Source of the DNA: Dietzia sp032248695
GTDB lineage: Bacteria; Actinomycetota; Actinomycetes; Mycobacteriales; Mycobacteriaceae
Reading direction: 5' to 3'
Assembly: GCF_032248695.1 (NCBI RefSeq)
Contig: NZ_JAVHXC010000007.1
Span: forward strand, 1-64,000
Length of the DNA stretch: 64,000 nucleotides
Positions 23,764 to 32,111 of this stretch are shown here, one piece after another; position 1 is the first letter of the stretch, and every line of letters starts with the position of its first letter. The notes below the pieces were generated by a model that searched no databases, was not told where the DNA came from, and worked only from the letters and a program-made list of their open reading frames with translations. Made by a program: the position numbers and the translations under genes.

Positions 23764-25686
23764 GTGGACGAGTCCACCAGCACCGACGGCGGTCCGGCCC
23801 GCCCCGTCGCCATCGAGGGCGCCGGCCCCCACCCGGCCGCGTCCGACCGGCGGCGCTACCGCGTGCGGTCGCGGTGGTTGTACACGGGCGTCGGCGTGTT
23901 CATGGCGCTGGCGGTGCTGTACGGCTTCGACCTGGTCAACAGCATCGGTCGCGTGCCCCGCGGCACCGAGGTCTCCGGGATCGAGGTCGGGGGAATGACC
24001 CTCGCCGACGCCGAACAGCGCCTGGTGGAGCAACTGGGACCGCGGGTCGACGACGAGGTGGATCTGCGCGCCGGGGCCGTGAGCACCACCCTGGACCCGC
24101 GGGCGGTCGGGCTGTCCGTGGACTGGCAGGGCACCCTGGACCGGGCCGGCGAACAGCCCCTCAACCCGGTCACCCGGTTGATCAGCCTGGTGTGGTCCAC
24201 GGACGTCGGGATCGCCAGCGTCATCCCCGACGAGCGGCTGACCGACTTCCTCGAGCGGCTCGCGCTCCAGGCCGACTTCGAGCCCCGGGAGGGCGCGATC
24301 TGGTTCGACCGCGACGAGGTGCGCTCGGCCATCCCCCTGGACGGCCAGCGCCTCCAGATCGAGAACTCCCGCGACGCGGTGCTCGAGCACTGGCTCGACG
24401 ACGACGGCGTGGACCTGCCCGTCGACTACACGCCCACCGAGACCGACGCGGAGCAGGTCCGTGCCCTGATCCGCGACGTGGCCGAACCCGCCGCCTCCCG
24501 CGACGTGACGCTGCTGGCCTCCCGGATGCGCGAGGACGGCACCGAGCCCTCCACCGTCACCGTCACCACCCGGATGCCGCCCCCGCCCGTGCCTGCGGGT
24601 CGGGAGCGCCCCGAGACTGCCGAGCGGGAGATCGAGATGGTCGACCCCGACGACCCGGGTGCGGTGCCCGTCCTCTTCCCCCGTGACCGGATCGGCGAGT
24701 ACCTCACGTTCGTCCGCCAGGGTGACGTGCTGGAACCGCGCTTCGACGCCGACGCCGCCAAGGGGATCCTCGAGCCGCTCCTGGCGGAGACCGAGCAGGA
24801 GGGCAGGGACGCCACCTTCGAGTTCAGCGGCACGACCGCGACCGTCGTCCCGGCGGTGCAGGGCCGCACGGTCGAATGGGGCCCGCTGCTCGGCGCACTG
24901 CCCGGCCAGGTCACGGACACCGAGGGCCCGCGCGTCCTGCCCGTCGGATACGTGGGCCGCGATCCCGAGCTCACCACCGAGGAGGCCGAACGGGCCGGCA
25001 TCCGGGAGCCGGTGGGCCAGTTCACCGTCGCCGTCGGCGCGAACGGGCAGGCCCAGTCGATGATCGCCGCCCTGGCCGGGCACTTCATCCCCGCGGGGGA
25101 GGGCTTCTCGATGGAGGAGGTCACCGGCACGGTGTCCGGGGACCCCTCCGCCGACGCGGTGGCCACCGCCCTGTTCAACGCCGCGTTCGAGGCCGGCGCC
25201 CAGGACCCGGTGCGGGCCTCCCGGGGGGTCGACGGTGACGCGTTCCCCGCGGGGCGGGACGCGACCGCGTCGGCGGACGTGGCGTTCCGCAACGCCCAGG
25301 ACACCGGGCTCGTGATCGACGCCTCCGGCAGCGGCAACTCCGTGACCGTCCGCCTGTGGGGTACGCGCGAGTACACCGTCCGGGTCTCCACCGCCCCGCG
25401 CACGGACATCCGGAGGGCGCCGACCCGGGTCGTCACCTCGGCGGGATGCACGCCCGACCCGGGCCGTGACGGCTACACCGCGCGGGTCACCAGGACCGTC
25501 CAGCGCGGCGACACCACCGTCAGCACCGACACGGTGGCCTCCACCTACGCCCCGCGCGAGCGGATCGAGTGCCGGTCCGAGCCGCCCGCCGCCGACGCCG
25601 CGCCGCCGCCCCCGCCGCCCGGGCCCGGCCCGATCCGCATCCCGGGCCTGCCGGAGATCCGGATCCCCGGCCTGCCCGGCAACTGA
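23764..25686 (+). CDS. VanW-family membrane-anchored protein
   Basis: A 640-aa protein with a basic cytoplasmic N-terminus, one membrane segment (about 38-57) and a large extracellular part. The sequence directly after the membrane (GTEVSGIEVGGMTLADAEQRL) and a similar fold before residue 390 match the PG_binding_4-like domains that precede VanW domains. The VanW region (about 415-540) contains GHFIPAGEGFSMEEV, ATALFNAAFEAGAQ and FPAGRDATASADVAFRNAQD; the Gly/Cys-rich centre of canonical VanW proteins is replaced. The end is Pro-rich with a doubled IRIPGLP motif. GTG 23764 follows GAGGAGG. A role in cell-wall biology is likely, but the biochemical function of VanW proteins is unclear. Confidence 0.8.
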   Translation: MDESTSTDGGPARPVAIEGAGPHPAASDRRRYRVRSRWLYTGVGVFMALAVLYGFDLVNSIGRVPRGTEVSGIEVGGMTLADAEQRLVEQLGPRVDDEVDLRAGAVSTTLDPRAVGLSVDWQGTLDRAGEQPLNPVTRLISLVWSTDVGIASVIPDERLTDFLERLALQADFEPREGAIWFDRDEVRSAIPLDGQRLQIENSRDAVLEHWLDDDGVDLPVDYTPTETDAEQVRALIRDVAEPAASRDVTLLASRMREDGTEPSTVTVTTRMPPPPVPAGRERPETAEREIEMVDPDDPGAVPVLFPRDRIGEYLTFVRQGDVLEPRFDADAAKGILEPLLAETEQEGRDATFEFSGTTATVVPAVQGRTVEWGPLLGALPGQVTDTEGPRVLPVGYVGRDPELTTEEAERAGIREPVGQFTVAVGANGQAQSMIAALAGHFIPAGEGFSMEEVTGTVSGDPSADAVATALFNAAFEAGAQDPVRASRGVDGDAFPAGRDATASADVAFRNAQDTGLVIDASGSGNSVTVRLWGTREYTVRVSTAPRTDIRRAPTRVVTSAGCTPDPGRDGYTARVTRTVQRGDTTVSTDTVASTYAPRERIECRSEPPAADAAPPPPPPGPGPIRIPGLPEIRIPGLPGN

Positions 25687-25700
25687 CCGCGGCCCGCACG

Positions 25701-25736
25701 CACGCCGCCGCGCACGCCGCCGCGCACGCCGCCGCG
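25701..25736. repeat. Three perfect 12-bp tandem repeats
   Basis: CACGCCGCCGCG is repeated exactly three times just after the VanW gene stop. An open frame through it (Ala-His-Ala-Ala) has no start context and is not considered a gene. Confidence 0.9.
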
Positions 25737-25756
25737 CGCGACGCGGCCCGCACGCA

Positions 25757-25832
25757 CGAAATCCGCTACCCCCCGCCCGGATCCGCTACTCCCACGGGGG
25801 TAGCGGATCCGGCGTCCGGGTAGCGGATTTCG
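25757..25832. repeat. Nested palindromic extragenic element, copy A
   Basis: A 76-bp element that folds as two nested stems: outer 15 bp (CGAAATCCGCTACCC at 25757-25771 with 25818-25832) and inner 13 bp (CCGGATCCGCTAC at 25777-25789 with 25800-25812). The word ATCCGCTAC and its complement occur four times. A second copy lies on the other side of the catalase gene at 27582-27658. It sits between the stops of convergent genes and may also serve as a terminator. Confidence 0.85.
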
Positions 25833-25842
25833 GTGGGGGCGC

Positions 25843-27483
25843 TCAGCGCTCGACGACGACCCGCTCGTTGGGCACGCAGTGCGTCATCATCAGGCCCTCG
25901 ACGTTCCGGGGCCCGTTCTTGCCGAGGTTCGCCAGCCGCTCGAGCTCGGAGTCTGTGAGCTGCTGCTTGGGCAGCGGCTCGAGGTGACGGACGTCGTCGG
26001 CCGAGATGCCCAGTCCGTCGCCGACGCGCTGGCCGAGTTCGTCCTCGCAGAGGAAGAAGTGCCAGACCATCCGCTCCTGCACCTCACGGGTGGCCTGCCC
26101 GATGTTGTCGATGAAGTTCTTCACCAGGTCGTCGCGCTCCCAGTCCTCCATGAGGCGGAAGCGCTGGCCCGCCTGCATGTAGTCGTTGGTGCGCGGGTAC
26201 TCGCTGCGGGTGAGGCGTCCCCGCAGTTCCGGGCCCACCTCCTTCTCGCCGGTGGGCCGCGCCTCGCGGAGACCGTTCATCGTCGACGGCTCGTAGTTCA
26301 CGTGCGGGTTCTGGCCCTGCAGGTCCACCCCGTACGACATCGTGCCGCCGCGCTGGTTGGTGGCGACCGTGGCGTTCTTGGCGCTGTTGACCGGCAGCTG
26401 CAGGTAGTTGGCGCCCACGCGGTAGCGCTGGGTGTCGCTGTAGGAGAACGTGCGGCCGACCAGCATCTTGTCGTCGGAGAACTCCAGGCCGTCGACGAGG
26501 ACGCCGGTGCCGAACGAGATCTGCTCGTTCTCGTTGTGGTGGTCGGTGACGTTGCGGTTGAGCGTCATGGTGCCCACGAGCTTGGGCTCGAACTCGTTCT
26601 CCGGCCACGTCTTGGTGTCGTCCAGCGGATCGAAGTCCAGCTCGGGGTGATCGTCGTCCGACATCATCTGCACGACGAGGTCCCACTTGGGGTAGTCGCC
26701 GTTCTCGATGGCCTCGTAGAGATCCTTGGAGGCGTGGCCCGTGTCATGGGCCTGGATGTTCGCCGCGTCCTCCTCCGTCAGGCTCTTGACGCCCTGGTGC
26801 GGCAGCCAGTGGTACTTCACCAGCCGGCTCTCGCCCTCGGCGTTGACCCAGCGGTAGGTGTTGACGCCGAAACCCTGCATGTGCCGGTAGTCGGCCGGGA
26901 TGCCGCGGGGGCTGAAGAGGTTGACCAGCATGTGCATCGCCTCCGGCGACTGCGACATGAAGTCGTAGATCCGCGCCGGCTCCTGCCGGAAGGTGACCGG
27001 GTCCGGCTTGAGGGAGTGGATCACGTCGGGGAACTTGATCGCGTCGCGGATGAAGAAGACACCGAGGTTGTTGCCGACGAGGTCCCAGTTGCCGTCCTCG
27101 GTGTAGAACTTCACCGCGAACCCACGCGGATCGCGCGCCACCTCGGAGGAATCGCGTCCACCGATGACGGTGGAGAAGCGGATCGCCACGTCGGTCTTCT
27201 TGCCGGGCTCCTGGAACAGCTTCGCCCGCGTGAACTTCGAGATGGGCTCGTCGCCCCACTTGCCGGTCGCCTCGAACTCGCCGTAGGCGACGAAGCCGCG
27301 CGCGTGGACGACGCGCTCCGGGATCCGCTCGCGGTCGAAGTGGCTGATCTTCTCGAGGAACTGGTAGTTCTCCAGCGTCGCCGGGCCGCGGGCCCCGACG
27401 GTACGGGTGTTCTGGTTGTCGTGGACCGGGTGGCCCTGACGAGTGGTCAGGGTCGGGTCGTCCTGCCTGCGCTCTTCGGACAT
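25843..27483 (-). CDS. katA: Monofunctional heme catalase
   Basis: A 546-aa catalase. Distal His60 is in IPERVVHARGFVAYGEFE, the distal Asn in DLVGNNLGVFFIRD (about 138-139), and the proximal heme ligand Tyr in SYSDTQRYRVGANYLQLPVN. It decomposes H2O2 in the cytoplasm. The length (about 550 aa) is longer than the smallest clade-3 catalases because of a C-terminal extension of about 50 residues. ATG 27483 has GAGGAG at ideal spacing. The gene is flanked on both sides by copies of the same palindromic extragenic element. No fur- or oxyR-like gene is adjacent. Confidence 0.93.
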   Translation of the reverse strand: MSEERRQDDPTLTTRQGHPVHDNQNTRTVGARGPATLENYQFLEKISHFDRERIPERVVHARGFVAYGEFEATGKWGDEPISKFTRAKLFQEPGKKTDVAIRFSTVIGGRDSSEVARDPRGFAVKFYTEDGNWDLVGNNLGVFFIRDAIKFPDVIHSLKPDPVTFRQEPARIYDFMSQSPEAMHMLVNLFSPRGIPADYRHMQGFGVNTYRWVNAEGESRLVKYHWLPHQGVKSLTEEDAANIQAHDTGHASKDLYEAIENGDYPKWDLVVQMMSDDDHPELDFDPLDDTKTWPENEFEPKLVGTMTLNRNVTDHHNENEQISFGTGVLVDGLEFSDDKMLVGRTFSYSDTQRYRVGANYLQLPVNSAKNATVATNQRGGTMSYGVDLQGQNPHVNYEPSTMNGLREARPTGEKEVGPELRGRLTRSEYPRTNDYMQAGQRFRLMEDWERDDLVKNFIDNIGQATREVQERMVWHFFLCEDELGQRVGDGLGISADDVRHLEPLPKQQLTDSELERLANLGKNGPRNVEGLMMTHCVPNERVVVER

Positions 27484-27581
27484 CGATTCTCCTCGGGTAG
27501 AAGGCTTCGCCCGTCCGGTGGGGCTGGTCGTGGCCCCGACCCTAGGACCCGCGACTCCCGGACACCACCGCTCGCGCATAC

Positions 27582-27658
27582 ACGAAATCCGCTACCCGGC
27601 CTCCGGATCCGCTACCCGTAGGAGGGGAGCAGATCCGGAGTCGGAGTAGCGGATTCGG
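27582..27658. repeat. Nested palindromic extragenic element, copy B
   Basis: This copy shares CGAAATCCGCTACCC and CCGGATCCGCTAC with copy A at 25757-25832. The outer stem is 27583-27595 with 27646-27657 (one T missing) and the inner stem is 27601-27615 with 27627-27640 (several mismatches). It lies in the spacer upstream of the catalase gene and downstream of the FadE5-type stop. Confidence 0.8.
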
Positions 27659-27694
27659 TGACCGGTCGGGGTGGTCCCGCCCGTCAGAAGAGCG

Positions 27695-29533
27695 TCAGAA
27701 CGCGGCCTCGTCCAGCTCCATGAGCTCGTTGCCGAGCCCCGAGACGATCCCGCGGGTGGCGGTGAGCAGGGGCAGCTCGTTCTTCGCGAACCACCGGGCG
27801 GCGGCGATCTTGCCGGTGTAGAAGGCCTTGTCGTCGTCGCTCGCCCCGTCCAGCTTGCCGAGGGCGACCTCGGCGCCGACCAACAGGCGCCAGCCCATCA
27901 TGAGGTCACCGAACGCCATGAGCACGCGCACCGAGGCCAGCCCGATGGTGTACAGGCGCGTGGAGTCCTCCTGGGAGCCCATGAGGTGCTCGAAGCAGGT
28001 GCCGATCATGGCCTCGACGTCGGCCAGCGCGGTCGCCAGCAGCTCACGCTCGGCCGCCAGCCGGCCGTTCGAGGCGTCGCTGGCCAGGAACTGCTTGATC
28101 TGCGCCGAGATGTGGCCGACGGCGGTGCCGCGGTCGCGGGCGATCTTGCGGAAGAAGAAGTCCTGCGCCTGGATCGCGGTGGTGCCCTCGTAGAGGGAGT
28201 CGATCTTGGCGTCGCGGATGTACTGCTCGATCGGGTAGTCCTGCAGGAAGCCCGACCCGCCGAAGGTCTGCAGCGACTCGGTGAGCAGCTCGTAGGCGCG
28301 CTCGGAGCCCACACCCTTGACGATCGGTAGGAGCAGGTCGTTGACCCGGTGCGCCAGCTGCGCGTCGGCCCCCGACGCGCGGACCGCGGTCTCCGGGTCC
28401 TGGTGGGCGGCGGTGTACATGTACACCGCTCGCAGGCCCTCGGCGAAGGCCTTCTGGCGGATGAGCGCGCGACGCACATCCGGGTGGTGGGTGATGGTCA
28501 CGCGCGGAGCGGTCTTGTCGGCCATGTCGGTCATGTCGCCGCCCTGGACGCGCTCCTTGGCGAACTCCAGCGCGTTGAGGTAACCCGTGGACAGGGTGGA
28601 GATGGCCTTCGTGCCGACCATCATGCGGGCGTGCTCGATGACGTCGAACATCTGGCGGATGCCCTGGTTCAGCTCGTCGCCGCCGACCATCCAGCCCTTG
28701 GCGGGCACACCGTGGCCACCGAAGGTGAGCTCACAGGTGGTCGAGGCCTTGATGCCCATCTTGTGCTCGACGCCCGTGACGAACACCCCGTTGCGCTCGC
28801 CCAGCTCGTTCTTATCGAAGTCGAAGTGGAACTTCGGCACGAAGAACAGGGACAGGCCCTTGGTGCCCGGCCCGGCGCCCTCGGGGCGCGCGAGGACCAG
28901 GTGGAAGATGTTCTCGAACATGTCGTCCGAGTCGGCCGAGGTGATGAACCGCTTGACGCCCTCGATGTGCCAGGAGCCGTCGTCCTGCTTGACGGCCTTG
29001 GTCCGGCCGGCGCCGACGTCGGAACCGGCGTCGGGCTCGGTGAGGACCATGGTGGCGCCCCAGCCACGCTCGACGCAGGTGGCGGCCCACTGCTTCTGCT
29101 CTTCGGTGCCGTTCTCGTAGAGCACCGCGGCGAAGGACGGACCGGCCGAGTACATGAACGCGGGCGCGTTGGCGCCGAGCATCATCTCGCCGACGGCCCA
29201 CACCATGGCGCGGGGCGCCGGCATGCCGCCGATCTCATCCGGCAGGCCCATCGACCAGTATCCGGCGTCGAACCAGGCCCGGAACGACTTCTTGAAGTCC
29301 TCGGGGATGGAGACCGAGTGGGTCTCGGGGTCGAACACTGGCGGGTTGCGATCCGCGGAGGCGAAGGAGTCGGCTACCGGCCCCTCGGCGAGAGTGGCGA
29401 CCTCGCCGAGGATCCCCTTGGCGGTCTCCGTGTCCATGTCGCCGAACTCGCCGGCGTCGAGTGCCTCGTTCATACGAAGGACCTCGAACATGTTGAACTC
29501 GAGATCCCGGACGTTGCTCTTGTAGTGACCCAT
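27695..29533 (-). CDS. fadE5: Acyl-CoA dehydrogenase, FadE5 type
   Basis: A 612-aa flavoenzyme, the length expected for the large mycobacterial FadE5 group rather than the usual 380-400 aa. The acyl-CoA dehydrogenase signature MVLTEPDAGSDVGAG is at about 163-177; the C-terminal domain contains SLQTFGGSGFLQDYPIEQYI and LYEGTTAIQAQDFFF (about 445-455) with the likely catalytic Glu in YEGTT. An extra C-terminal helical domain follows. It catalyses the first step of beta-oxidation with FAD. ATG 29533 has GGAGAAG upstream. In mycobacteria fadE5 sits next to fadA2; here catalase and the VanW gene intervene, but both promoters share a candidate operator. Confidence 0.92.
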   Translation of the reverse strand: MGHYKSNVRDLEFNMFEVLRMNEALDAGEFGDMDTETAKGILGEVATLAEGPVADSFASADRNPPVFDPETHSVSIPEDFKKSFRAWFDAGYWSMGLPDEIGGMPAPRAMVWAVGEMMLGANAPAFMYSAGPSFAAVLYENGTEEQKQWAATCVERGWGATMVLTEPDAGSDVGAGRTKAVKQDDGSWHIEGVKRFITSADSDDMFENIFHLVLARPEGAGPGTKGLSLFFVPKFHFDFDKNELGERNGVFVTGVEHKMGIKASTTCELTFGGHGVPAKGWMVGGDELNQGIRQMFDVIEHARMMVGTKAISTLSTGYLNALEFAKERVQGGDMTDMADKTAPRVTITHHPDVRRALIRQKAFAEGLRAVYMYTAAHQDPETAVRASGADAQLAHRVNDLLLPIVKGVGSERAYELLTESLQTFGGSGFLQDYPIEQYIRDAKIDSLYEGTTAIQAQDFFFRKIARDRGTAVGHISAQIKQFLASDASNGRLAAERELLATALADVEAMIGTCFEHLMGSQEDSTRLYTIGLASVRVLMAFGDLMMGWRLLVGAEVALGKLDGASDDDKAFYTGKIAAARWFAKNELPLLTATRGIVSGLGNELMELDEAAF

Positions 29534-29617
29534 TACGGTCTTCTCCGTTCGGAGTGCGTGTCATGGAATTGGTCGCGCCCGAAGAGTCGGTTGCGCCCTC
29601 CGCGGGGCCCTCGAACC

Positions 29618-29630
29618 TACTCGTCGGTAA
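29618..29630 (-). promoter_or_regulatory. Candidate operator TTACCGACGAGTA upstream of the FadE5-type gene
   Basis: Read on the gene's strand this matches TTACCGCTGAGTA at 22212-22224 except for the two central bases. It is 85-97 bp upstream of the start codon. Confidence 0.4.
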
Positions 29631-29763
29631 CAACGCAGATGCTAATGCGTTCCGGGCGAACAGTCCAAGGTGAGGGAAGGCTCTGATTCCCGCAGGCAGT
29701 GCATGCCGTGCCGCGCTCGCCGGGGTGCCCACGCCGCGCGGGCCGGTGGGGCAGAATCACCTC

Positions 29764-30741
29764 ATGGCAGAGATCCAGCGGCGGACTCCTCCCGCCACGT
29801 CCGTGGTGGGGGCGGCGTTCCGCGTGGTCGAGTGGCAGCTGGGTCTGGCGAGGGAGCTGATGCTCCTGCCCGCCCGGGTGTTGGCGCTGCTCGACGACGT
29901 CGAGGTGGTGGTCGAGCGCGTCCAGGTGCTCCTCGACGAGGTGAACAGGACCGTGCGCGCGATCGACGGGATCGTCGTCTCGGCCACGGAGACCGTCGAC
30001 GAGGTCCGCGGCACGGTGGCCCGGGCCAACGAGATGGTCGACCAGGTGGCCGTGACGGTGTCCGCGGCGGAGCGGATCGTCGGCCGGGTGGACCACACGG
30101 TGGACTCCGCCGAGGGCGTGGTGCGTCGGGTCGACGCGACGATCGATTCCGCCGAGGGCGTGGTGCGCCGGGTGGACGCGACCATTGATTCCGCGGAGGG
30201 GGTCGTGCGCCGGGTGGACGCGACGATCGATTCCGCCGAGGGCGTGGTCGCCCGCGTCGGCGCGATCGTGGACACCGCGGACGAACTCGTCCTCGACGCC
30301 GGTGGGCTCATCGAGCGCGTCGCGCCGCTCGTCGACTTCGCGGACTCCGCGTTGGCCCCGGTCAAGCCCGTCGTGGAGGCGCTGCTCGTCGACGCCGAGC
30401 TGGACCCCGAGGTCGCACGGCGGGTCGCGACGCGTCTGACCGAGGTGCTCGTCTGGGCGGACGAGACCGTCGCCCTGCTGGAGCCGATCGCCGGCGAGAT
30501 CCTCGAGTCCGTGGACCCGGACGAGATCAAGGCGGTCGTGCAGTTCATCGACCACCTGCCGGCGCTGGGCGAGAGCCTGGAGACCGACATCATGCCGGTA
30601 CTGGCGTCCATGGACACCGTCGCGCCCGAGGTCCACCAGATCCTCGAGGTCGCCCAGCAGTGCCTCGAGGCCGTGGCCGGCATCCCGGGCTTCCAGTTGC
30701 TGCGCCGCCGGGGCGGCGAGAACGGCAAGTCCCCGTCCTGA
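29764..30741 (+). CDS. Heptad-repeat coiled-coil protein
   Basis: A 325-aa protein without signal peptide; function unknown. After a hydrophobic helix near residues 18-45 (FRVVEWQLGLARELMLLPARVLALL) nearly the whole length is a heptad pattern. Residues about 109-164 are four 14-residue units of the type VDATIDSAEGVVRR, in which Val, Ile, Ala and Val fall at alternating 4-3 spacing, a perfect two-heptad module. The C-terminal part continues as helices (EVHQILEVAQQCLEAVAG). The early hydrophobic helix may bind membrane. ATG 29764 is chosen; a GTG at 29725 is in frame. It ends 15 bp before the convergent PucR gene. Confidence 0.75.
   Translation: MAEIQRRTPPATSVVGAAFRVVEWQLGLARELMLLPARVLALLDDVEVVVERVQVLLDEVNRTVRAIDGIVVSATETVDEVRGTVARANEMVDQVAVTVSAAERIVGRVDHTVDSAEGVVRRVDATIDSAEGVVRRVDATIDSAEGVVRRVDATIDSAEGVVARVGAIVDTADELVLDAGGLIERVAPLVDFADSALAPVKPVVEALLVDAELDPEVARRVATRLTEVLVWADETVALLEPIAGEILESVDPDEIKAVVQFIDHLPALGESLETDIMPVLASMDTVAPEVHQILEVAQQCLEAVAGIPGFQLLRRRGGENGKSPS
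30088..30255 (+). repeat. Four 42-bp tandem repeats encoding a 14-residue heptad module
   Basis: Copies start at 30088, 30130, 30172 and 30214 in frame. Copies two to four are nearly identical and encode VDATIDSAEGVVRR (the last ends VVAR). Confidence 0.95.
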
Positions 30742-30756
30742 GACGGGCCGCGGCCG

Positions 30757-32052
30757 CTACCGGGTGGGCCGCGCACCGTCCACGGCTGAGAGGACCACGT
30801 CGCCCAGCACCTCGCAGACCGTCAGCGCCAGATGGGTGTCGAGTCGCTTCTCGCCCGGGCCACGCCCCAGCTCGTGCTCGGCCTTGGTCAGCCGGTACTT
30901 GACGGTGTTGCGGTGCAGGAGCAACCGGGCCGCGGTGTCGGAATAGTTCTCCGCGGAGTCGAGGAAGACGCGCACCGTCTCCCGCTGGCGGGCGGCGTCC
31001 TCGCTGTCCACGGCCAGGCTGCCGAGGACCTCGTGCACCCACCTCCGGGTGGCGGCGACGTCCTCGGCTAGGCGTGCGATCACCGGGATCCCGTCGTCCG
31101 AGTACGAGACGACGTGCGCGTCGCCCGTGGTGGAGACCTGGGCGACCGGAGCGGCCTGCCGGGCCTGCGTGCGGGTCGAGCGGAAACCGGTGATCCCGAC
31201 GGCGGGCGCGCCGAACGAGATGCGGGCCCCGCGGGTCGTCGCCGCCACCGGGGCGACCTCGCGGACGTCGACGGTGTCCCGGCGCCCCTCCATCCCGAAC
31301 CACACCTCGGCCGTGGCGCGGCCGGTGGCGATCATCAGCGGGGCGCGGGACACCCGGAGGACGCGCGCGGTCTGCTCCACGATGTTCGCGAGCAGGCGGG
31401 CCTGATCGGCCACGGAACCGTAGTCGTCGATCCAGACCCGAGCGCCGACGTGGACCTGGTTGAGGCGGTACCCCGTCACCCTCTCGAACTCGGGGGCGCC
31501 GACGTCCTCGCCGTCGAGGACACGGTTCACCAGGGAGTTGATGGAGCGCGCCGCCTGGTTGTGTGAGTAGCGCACCTCCTCCTCGTGGGCGGCCATCACG
31601 GTCCGGGTGATCTCGTCGACGTACTGGTAGAGCCATCCCGCCAGGTGGTGGTACAGAGGCAGTTTCTCGTGGTCCGCGCAGTCGATCTCCTGCACCTGGT
31701 CGAACACGTGGGCCAGGAGGCGGTCGGAGCCGACGTGGTACGCACGGCGCAGCGCCGCGCTCGAGACGCCCCGGCGGGCGAGGACCACGGCGTAGTGCAT
31801 GGCGTCGGGCAGCGGCGGCAGGTCGTGCGGGTCCCTGGTGTGGGACAGCAGGTCGATGATCACCTCCACGTTGTTCGTGACGCTCGCGTGGAGCGCGGCC
31901 CGCATGTCCTCGTCGGTGAGCTCGCCGACGGCGTCCTCGATGGCGGCCGTCATGCTCACGGAGATGACGTCGGTCTCGGGGCTCAGCCGCAGGCCGATCC
32001 GGCGGGTGAGCTCGCGGAGTCGCTCCGGGTTCTGTGGCGTGGTGCTGAGCAT
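30757..32052 (-). CDS. PucR/CdaR-type transcriptional regulator
   Basis: A 431-aa regulator. A helix-turn-helix of the PucR C-terminal type is seen at about 370-405: NYSDTAARLLLHRNTVKYRLTKAEHELG. The N-terminal part (RRIGLRLSPETDVISVSM, then a GGDEF-like middle domain, about 170-330) fits the CdaR/RsbRD-N type of sensors. Such proteins sense small molecules and usually activate neighbouring catabolic genes. ATG 32052 is preferred; upstream in-frame starts extend into the spacer. It is the last gene of the leftward group and probably controls the acyl-CoA synthetase, DUF3556 and FAD-enzyme genes. Confidence 0.85.
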   Translation of the reverse strand: MLSTTPQNPERLRELTRRIGLRLSPETDVISVSMTAAIEDAVGELTDEDMRAALHASVTNNVEVIIDLLSHTRDPHDLPPLPDAMHYAVVLARRGVSSAALRRAYHVGSDRLLAHVFDQVQEIDCADHEKLPLYHHLAGWLYQYVDEITRTVMAAHEEEVRYSHNQAARSINSLVNRVLDGEDVGAPEFERVTGYRLNQVHVGARVWIDDYGSVADQARLLANIVEQTARVLRVSRAPLMIATGRATAEVWFGMEGRRDTVDVREVAPVAATTRGARISFGAPAVGITGFRSTRTQARQAAPVAQVSTTGDAHVVSYSDDGIPVIARLAEDVAATRRWVHEVLGSLAVDSEDAARQRETVRVFLDSAENYSDTAARLLLHRNTVKYRLTKAEHELGRGPGEKRLDTHLALTVCEVLGDVVLSAVDGARPTR

Positions 32053-32111
32053 GTGTGGGTTCGGCGCGTGCCCCTGCCGGGGTCGGGCCGTGCCGTGTCC
32101 TTCCTCGCGGA

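Noticed and set aside
25687..25823. Short open frame with Ala-His-Ala-Ala repeats after the VanW gene
   Set aside because: It reads through tandem repeats and the palindromic element, has no ribosome-binding site and no protein-like composition.
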